The notes under the pieces are model-generated. The model was not told where the DNA came from. It made no database searches and was given only the letters and a program-made list of their open reading frames with translations. A stretch of 64,000 nt of DNA. Source: Paenibacillus pasadenensis. Lineage in GTDB: Bacteria > Bacillota > Bacilli > Paenibacillales > Paenibacillaceae. Where the stretch lies: contig NZ_JAMBOT010000010.1 of NCBI RefSeq assembly GCF_023715725.1, positions 54,558-118,557 of the forward strand, given 5' to 3'. Of the stretch, positions 59,551 through 64,000 are shown in pieces. How positions within the stretch are numbered: position 1 is the stretch's first letter; each line of letters starts with the position of its first letter. A program made the position numbers and the translations under genes.

Positions 59551-59820
59551 GCCGTGCTAGATGGGGAGGTAGCGGTGCCCTGTAACTCGCAATCCGCTAT
59601 AGCGAGGTTGAATTCCTGCCGTAGGTTATGCGTTGCAGTGTTTGGCGCCTGTGAACGGTGTTGATGGACGGGTCCTCCGCAATGGACACTTGTGAACTCG
59701 GTCAGGTCCGGAAGGAAGCAGCCGTAAGCAAGTTCGTTCATGTGCCGGAGGGGTGCCTGGCCTGAGCTGGAATCAGGAATGCCGGCTGGAGCGCATGGAT
59801 CGAGGGCAGGTGCACGGTCC
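59551..59820 (+). ncRNA. scr: Signal recognition particle RNA (large Bacillus-type)
   Basis: About 270 bases with the conserved domain IV hairpin GTCAGGTCCGGAAGGAAGCAGCC...GGGTGCCTGGCC (59701-59762), the Ffh-binding loop. The 5' end GCCGTGC pairs with 3' GCACGG (59812-59817). GGGGAGGTAGCGG and later Alu-domain-like loops are present. The exact ends are estimated. As in Bacillus it lies upstream of dnaX and is processed to the mature RNA. Confidence 0.95.
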
Positions 59821-59835
59821 TACCTCAATAAATAC

Positions 59836-59874
59836 AACGCCTGGAGCATCCATAAGGATGGCCGGGCGTTTTTT
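59836..59874 (+). terminator. SRP RNA terminator
   Basis: AACGCCTGG...CCGGGCGTT stem with an inner ATCC/GGAT, then TTTTTT. Confidence 0.88.
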
Positions 59875-60157
59875 CATTATAAGTCCGCCGCTTTGCCTTG
59901 ACTCGCTGAAGGGCGCTTCTTTTTCAATTCTTCTTATCCACACTCCCGCTCCAAAAGCGAACGAGGTTCACCTCTATAAACATCCGTTTCCCTTAACTTT
60001 GACGCAGGCAGCACTCGCATGTTTTCCATGTCAAAGTCGTTCGCATAATTCGCACTGTAAGCGGATAGCTTCCTTTCCCTTTTGCCCGGACGCAAGGTCA
60101 TGTATAATGAAAAGACGATTATCGGCCGCCCTGCGCGGCGCGAAAGGAAGCCAACGA

Positions 60158-61936
60158 GTGACCCATATCGCCTTATACCGTGCCTGGCGTCCGCAGACGT
60201 TCAAGGATATGGTGGGACAACAGCATATTCGGCAGACGCTGCAAAACGCGATTCGCGAGCAGCGCATTGCGCATGCTTACTTGTTCAACGGTCCAAGGGG
60301 CACGGGCAAAACGACAACCGCCAAAGTGTTTGCCAAAGCGGTCAACTGCGAGCTGGGACCGGCGCCAGAGCCTTGTAATGAGTGCGCTGCTTGCCGGGGC
60401 ATAACGTCAGGAACGGTCATGGATGTTGTGGAAATTGACGCTGCCTCCAACCGGGGCATCGACGAAATCCGCGAGATTCGCGATAACGTTCGTTACGCTC
60501 CGTCTGAAGTCCGCTACAAGGTTTATATTATCGACGAAGTTCATATGCTCACGACAGAAGCGTTTAATGCGCTGCTGAAAACATTGGAAGAGCCGCCGGG
60601 ACATGTGATTTTCATTTTGGCGACGACGGAGCCGCATAAGCTGCCGGCCACGATCATATCCCGCTGCCAGCGGTTTGATTTCCGGCAGGTTTCGCTGGAG
60701 GAGCAAATTGAGCGGCTTCGCGAAATTACTGAAGAAGAAGGTATCTCCGCCGAGGCGGAGGCGCTGGAGTATATTGCCCGACTTTCGGACGGGGGGATGC
60801 GGGATGCAATTAGTCTGCTTGAGCAGGCTGCGGCTTTCGGTTCCGAAACGATTACGCTTGCAGGCGCGGTTGATGTAACGGGCGGACTTGCGGCTCAGCA
60901 GTTCGCTGGAATTGCTGAAGCGGTAAGAGACGGCAACGCAGCTGCCGTCCTGCCGCTTGTCGAAGGTCTGATGCAGGCTGGCAAAAGTCCCGACAAATGC
61001 CTCGAGAATCTGATTTATTACTTCCGCGACCTGCTGGTGCTTAAGCTGGCGCCGGCAAGCGCCGAAGGGATGGGCCGCATGGCTGATCCGGCCGTATTCC
61101 GCGACATGGCAGAAGGTTTCAGCTCCGACCGCATCTTTCGAATGATTGACGAGCTGAACCGGTATCAAAATGAAATGAGGCACGCGGCCCATCCGCAGAC
61201 ATTGTTCGAGGTCGCGCTCCTTAAAATCTGCACCCTGCCGGAAAGCGGCCAGGGCGCACAGCCTGCTGCGGAGCAGCGCGGGGCTTCCGCCCCTGGCGCC
61301 TCCGGCCATGAGGTCGCTGCGCTGCAGCAGCGAATCGACCAGCTTGAACGCAAGCTGGACCAGCTTCAGCGCAGCGGAGGCGCCGTCCCTGCGGCGGCAG
61401 CTCCTGCCGCTGCCGCAGGGGCTTCGCGCGGCGCGCCCGCCCGCGGCGGCAGCAACGGGTTCGGGCCCCGGTCCGGCGGATCGATCCGGACCGTCAAGCT
61501 CGATCCCTTTGCCTCCGCCGCCTCCAGCCCCCAAACCGCGCAGCTTCGCGGCAAGTGGACGGAGGTGCTCGCGCGCGTCAAGGACGCCCGCGTCACCGTC
61601 CATGCTTGGCTCGTCGACGGCGAACCGGTATCCTGGTCCGGCGACACGGTGCTGGTCGCCTTCAAAAACACCATCCACCGCGAGACGACCGAAAAACAGG
61701 CGAACCGCGAACTGATTGAGCGGGTGCTTCAGGAGGCTTTTGGCAAACCGCTTCAACTGGCGACCGTCATGCAGAAGGATTGGCAGCAAGCTGCAACAGA
61801 TGCTCCCCCCGAACGGGGAGAGGAGCCGTTTGAACTCTCGCACGACGACCCTCCTTCAACGCCGGCTCAGCCGGAATGGGTGGAGGAAGCCTTTAAGCTG
61901 TTTGGCGAGGATCTGGTAGAGTTGAAAAAGGAATAA
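60158..61936 (+). CDS. dnaX: DNA polymerase III gamma/tau subunit
   Basis: A 592-residue clamp-loader subunit. GTG 60158 (MTHIALYRAWRPQTFKDMVGQQHIRQTLQNAI) follows GAAAGGA and matches Bacillus DnaX; the open frame runs 135 codons further upstream, through the SRP RNA end. The ATPase has GPRGTGKTT (Walker A), the zinc cluster NCELGPAPEPCNECAACRGI, DEVHML and TLEEPPGHVIFILATTEPHK, and the SRC motif ISRCQRFDF. The tail from about 380 includes a coiled coil (QQRIDQLERKLDQLQR), an Ala/Gly-rich stretch and a tau C-terminal domain. I saw no A-AAA-AAG slippage site, so gamma is probably not made by frameshift. Confidence 0.97.
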   Translation: MTHIALYRAWRPQTFKDMVGQQHIRQTLQNAIREQRIAHAYLFNGPRGTGKTTTAKVFAKAVNCELGPAPEPCNECAACRGITSGTVMDVVEIDAASNRGIDEIREIRDNVRYAPSEVRYKVYIIDEVHMLTTEAFNALLKTLEEPPGHVIFILATTEPHKLPATIISRCQRFDFRQVSLEEQIERLREITEEEGISAEAEALEYIARLSDGGMRDAISLLEQAAAFGSETITLAGAVDVTGGLAAQQFAGIAEAVRDGNAAAVLPLVEGLMQAGKSPDKCLENLIYYFRDLLVLKLAPASAEGMGRMADPAVFRDMAEGFSSDRIFRMIDELNRYQNEMRHAAHPQTLFEVALLKICTLPESGQGAQPAAEQRGASAPGASGHEVAALQQRIDQLERKLDQLQRSGGAVPAAAAPAAAAGASRGAPARGGSNGFGPRSGGSIRTVKLDPFASAASSPQTAQLRGKWTEVLARVKDARVTVHAWLVDGEPVSWSGDTVLVAFKNTIHRETTEKQANRELIERVLQEAFGKPLQLATVMQKDWQQAATDAPPERGEEPFELSHDDPPSTPAQPEWVEEAFKLFGEDLVELKKE

Positions 61937-62003
61937 CGTTTTCGATCCAACCGATGTTATGAGTAAGGCTGGTTTTTAAATTCTATATAATGAGGTGAAC
62001 CGA

Positions 62004-62315
62004 ATGAATAATATGAATCAAATGATGAAACAGGTTAAAAAAATGCAGGAGCAAATGCTTAAAGCCCAGGAAGAGCTGCAAACGAAAACGGTCGAGGGCA
62101 CAGCTGGCGGCGGAGTTGTAACCGCAGTTGTCAACGGCCATAAAAAGCTGGTCAGCATTGCCATTAAGCCGGAAGCGGTTGATCCGGATGACGTCGAAAT
62201 GCTGCAGGATCTTGTGCTTACAGCGGTTAACGACGCGATTACGAAAGCCGACGAGCTAGCGAACAAGGATATGGGTAAATTTACAGGCGGCATGAAGATC
62301 CCGGGTCTGTTTTAA
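62004..62315 (+). CDS. yaaK: YbaB/EbfC nucleoid-associated protein
   Basis: A 103-residue DNA-binding protein of the YbaB/EbfC family. ATG 62004 follows GAGGTG. A Met/Asn/Lys-rich N-terminal helix is followed by the central GGGVVTAVVNGHKKLVSIAIKPEAVDPDDVEMLQDLVLTAVNDAITKADEL. It sits between dnaX and recR as in almost all Firmicutes, and the proteins act in DNA repair and nucleoid organisation. Confidence 0.97.
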   Translation: MNNMNQMMKQVKKMQEQMLKAQEELQTKTVEGTAGGGVVTAVVNGHKKLVSIAIKPEAVDPDDVEMLQDLVLTAVNDAITKADELANKDMGKFTGGMKIPGLF

Positions 62316-62352
62316 TCATTAGCGACACAATACGTTCTTGGAACGTATCTGC

Positions 62353-62383
62353 GGGACGGTCTCCTGTACATGGGGGCCGTCCC
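62353..62383 (+). terminator. Hairpin between yaaK and recR
   Basis: Perfect GGGACGG/CCGTCCC stem with a 17-base loop that contains an inner pairing; the T-tract is weak (GATTAGATT). It may only lower read-through into recR. Confidence 0.5.
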
Positions 62384-62408
62384 GATTAGATTAAAGGAGC
62401 TGGGTTTG

Positions 62409-63008
62409 TTGTATTATCCCGAACCAATAGCAAAACTCATCGACTCCTTTACCCGGCTCCCGGGCATCGGGCCGAAGACGGCGGCCAGGCTCGCCTTCCA
62501 TGTGCTTAAGATGAAGGAAGACGATGTGATCGATTTTGCCAAAGCGCTCGTAAGCGTCAAAAGAAATCTTCATTTCTGCTCCGTCTGCTGCAATATTACC
62601 GATACCGATCCTTGCCGCATTTGCCAGGACAAGTCCCGGGACCACTCCTCCATTTGCGTTGTGCAGGAATCCCGAGATTTGGTCGCTATGGAGCGCACCA
62701 AGGAGTTCAACGGGCAGTACCATGTGCTGCAAGGCGCGATTTCACCGATTGAGGGAATCGGGCCTGAGGAGATTCGCATCACTGAGCTGCTTAGGCGTCT
62801 GGAGGATGAACGGGTGCAGGAGCTTATTCTAGCCACTAATCCCAACATTGAAGGGGAAGCGACGGCCATGTACATTTCCCGGCTAGTCCGGCCCTTCGGC
62901 ATTCGGGTAACAAGAATCGCGCACGGGCTTCCGGTGGGCGGAGATCTTGAGTATGCGGATGAAGTCACCTTGTCCAAAGCGCTTGAAGGCCGCAGAGAGC
63001 TTTCGTAA
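62409..63008 (+). CDS. recR: Recombination mediator protein RecR
   Basis: A 199-residue recombination-mediator. TTG 62409 follows AAAGGAG by 9 bases and gives MYYPEPIAKLIDSFTRLPGIGPKTAARLAF, like B. subtilis RecR; TTG 62406 would also work. A helix-hairpin-helix is in LPGIGPKTAA, a zinc finger in CSVCCNITDTDPCRIC, and a Toprim domain in ICVVQESRDLVAMERTKEFNGQYHVLQGAISPIEGIGPEEI. Confidence 0.97.
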   Translation: MYYPEPIAKLIDSFTRLPGIGPKTAARLAFHVLKMKEDDVIDFAKALVSVKRNLHFCSVCCNITDTDPCRICQDKSRDHSSICVVQESRDLVAMERTKEFNGQYHVLQGAISPIEGIGPEEIRITELLRRLEDERVQELILATNPNIEGEATAMYISRLVRPFGIRVTRIAHGLPVGGDLEYADEVTLSKALEGRRELS

Positions 63009-63021
63009 TTTTTATGTATTG

Positions 63022-63057
63022 AAGACCAGCCGAGTTAAAAAGGCTGGTCTTTTTTTG
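63022..63057 (+). terminator. recR terminator
   Basis: AAGACCAGCC / GGCTGGTCTT perfect 10-bp stem, then seven T residues. Confidence 0.92.
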
Positions 63058-63229
63058 TTTAGGATCTGGAATCCGGCAACGCGGATGTCTCATTCGTACC
63101 GATCGACTCATTCCTTGCAGAGAATTTTCCGTCTGTCCGCTTTCGGCCGTTCTAATTGTCCAAACCCGTTTATAGAATTACTACAGGCAAACGAGTCAAC
63201 GACCAGGACAAGCCGAAGGAGTGGATGGC

Positions 63230-63514
63230 ATGGGAGTGAGGCTGCGGTTGGGCGGCCGGGAGGAAGCGGTGGCGATCAGCATGCAGTCCAATCCTGCCGG
63301 GATTGGGGTGGAGGAGCTGCTTGCGGAAATTCAGGAGGCGCATCGAGATTGGATAAATGCGCAATATCATTTTGAGCATGCGACCGGGGATGATCATATC
63401 GATTACGCCGTTTTTGCAATAGAAGCGGCTCAGAAACGTTATGAAATGCTGCTGCGGCAAGCAAAACGGCTTGGCGCGGTTTCTCCGGCATGGAAAGGAG
63501 GGGTTCCGGGATGA
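63230..63514 (+). CDS. yaaL: YaaL family protein (DUF2508)
   Basis: A 94-residue helical protein of the DUF2508/YaaL family. ATG 63230 follows GAAGGAG. The conserved part is LAEIQEAHRDWINAQYHFEHATGDDHIDYAVFAIEAAQKRYEMLLRQAK. It overlaps bofA by ATGA and forms the conserved recR-yaaL-bofA order. Function unknown. Confidence 0.92.
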   Translation: MGVRLRLGGREEAVAISMQSNPAGIGVEELLAEIQEAHRDWINAQYHFEHATGDDHIDYAVFAIEAAQKRYEMLLRQAKRLGAVSPAWKGGVPG

Positions 63515-63780
63515 AATGGATTTGGCTGAGTATGCTGAGCTTGTCCTCCATATTACTGGTCATTACGCTTATGCGGAGCAGAATGTTTTGGTCATGGTCA
63601 TGGTTCAGCAGGTTTGCGCTGCACTTGACGGCTGCGGCTGCAGGTTTGTATTTGCTGAACGGCACGGGCCTGCTGCCTGGCTCCGAGATTCCGCTAAACC
63701 CGGCAACTATTGGAACGGCTGTTGTATTGGGCCTGCCCGGGGTAGCGGTATTGGCTGGAATTCAAGCCGTTGTTCTATAA
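63511..63780 (+). CDS. bofA: BofA, inhibitor of pro-sigma-K processing
   Basis: An 89-residue membrane protein that in B. subtilis inhibits SpoIVFB and so controls timing of sigma-K activation in the mother cell. ATG 63511 follows AAAGGAGGGG. Two transmembrane helices (WLSMLSLSSILLVITLM and LHLTAAAAGLYLLNGTG) precede the C-terminal PLNPATIGTAVVLGLPGVAVLAGIQAVVL, the conserved BofA end. Confidence 0.92.
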   Translation: MKWIWLSMLSLSSILLVITLMRSRMFWSWSWFSRFALHLTAAAAGLYLLNGTGLLPGSEIPLNPATIGTAVVLGLPGVAVLAGIQAVVL

Positions 63781-63784
63781 GAAG

Positions 63785-63811
63785 AAAACCCTCTGGAAAC
63801 AGGGGGTTTTT
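63785..63811 (+). terminator. bofA terminator
   Basis: AAAACCC-CTG / CAG-GGGTTTTT stem with a GAAA loop. Confidence 0.85.
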
Positions 63812-63860
63812 GCTTTATACACGGTCTAAAAAGAAAATCGAAAAAAGTTTTAAAAAACAC

Positions 63861-63890
63861 TTGCATGTAAATGGGCGGGCGTGATATATT
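63861..63890 (+). promoter_or_regulatory. Ribosomal RNA operon promoter
   Basis: TTGCAT (63861-63866), an 18-base spacer and TATATT (63885-63890). An A-rich, T-rich tract upstream (63831-63860) fits an UP-like element. Downstream a GC-rich CGCC-type hairpin begins the leader. Confidence 0.8.
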
Positions 63891-64000
63891 ATCTAAGTCG
63901 CCGCTGAGAGGCGGGGCGGAAATAAAGCGAATTTGTTCTTTGAAAACTGAACAACGAGTGAAGCAAGTCAACGTTATAAATGAGCAAGTCGAACAACCCT
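63891..64000 (+). other. rrn leader, 16S rRNA gene starts just past the edge
   Basis: The sequence TTGTTCTTTGAAAACTGAAC (63932-63951) is the standard Firmicutes pre-16S leader motif; 16S begins some tens of bases after it. No rRNA bases are inside the window. Confidence 0.85.

Noticed and set aside
59753..60157. N-terminal extension of DnaX
   Set aside because: The extra codons lie in the end of the SRP RNA and its terminator; family alignment starts at GTG 60158.
60158..61936. Programmed frameshift producing gamma from dnaX
   Set aside because: No A-AAA-AAG slippage heptamer with a following stem was seen in the frame.

Overview
The window looks like the chromosome of a spore-forming, Gram-positive Paenibacillus-type bacterium (inferred from gene content and order). 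It carries Spo0F, BofA, a YhcN/YlaJ-type lipoprotein, RNA polymerase delta, a zinc-type L31, many GGAGG ribosome sites, frequent TTG/GTG starts, and several secreted proteins with copper-amine-oxidase-like 'stalk' domains. No CRISPR array, tRNA, insertion sequence or prophage is visible. A 16S-23S operon promoter and leader run into the right edge, so the rRNA itself starts just outside.

Layout. (1) 0.7-12 kb: accessory envelope and secretion genes. Two large secreted GH16 glycanases, one with two tandem catalytic domains, flank a pair of paralogous small membrane proteins, an ABC exporter pair and several hypotheticals. (2) 12-17.3 kb: an orphan PAS histidine kinase of the sporulation-kinase type, a divergent secreted protein, and an OmpR-type two-component pair. 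(3) 17.5-22.5 kb: small proteins, then a minus-strand iron-siderophore uptake operon (lipoprotein, binding protein, two FecCD permeases) behind a near-consensus Fur box; it has no ATPase of its own. (4) 22.6-29.2 kb: a DEDDh exonuclease, exonuclease III, a secreted alkaline phosphatase, two tandem M15 peptidases, and an NlpC/P60 hydrolase behind a c-di-AMP (ydaO) riboswitch. (5) 29.2-44.7 kb: an orphan acyl carrier protein next to a deletion-scarred reductase remnant, an M1-like metallopeptidase, YwhD, a stalk-domain GHL10-type hydrolase, a UbiB-like kinase with a phasin-like partner, a class A penicillin-binding protein, and speE-speB. (6) 44.9-45.2 kb: an array of direct and inverted repeats. 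(7) 45.3-64 kb: a conserved housekeeping block on the plus strand: deoxyinosine glycosylase, ywiB, argS, (subtilase on minus), rpoE, pyrG, spo0F, murA, rho, a radical SAM gene, rpmE, a YhcN-type lipoprotein, SRP RNA, dnaX, yaaK, recR, yaaL, bofA, then the rrn promoter. In Bacillus subtilis the argS-rpmE block and the scr-dnaX-bofA block lie on opposite sides of oriC; here they are joined.

How the genes work together. Polyamine synthesis (speE, speB) shares one leader and promoter. pyrG has the GGGC start and C-rich terminator stem expected for CTP-sensing by reiterative transcription. Wall remodelling genes (M15 pair, NlpC/P60, PBP, MurA) are spread through the window, one of them under c-di-AMP control. 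Most striking is Rho, which is 800 residues instead of about 420. Its extra 380 residues form a Gly/Ser/Asn/Tyr-rich segment followed by an Ala/Pro-rich tail with an AT-hook-like KRGRPPG motif.
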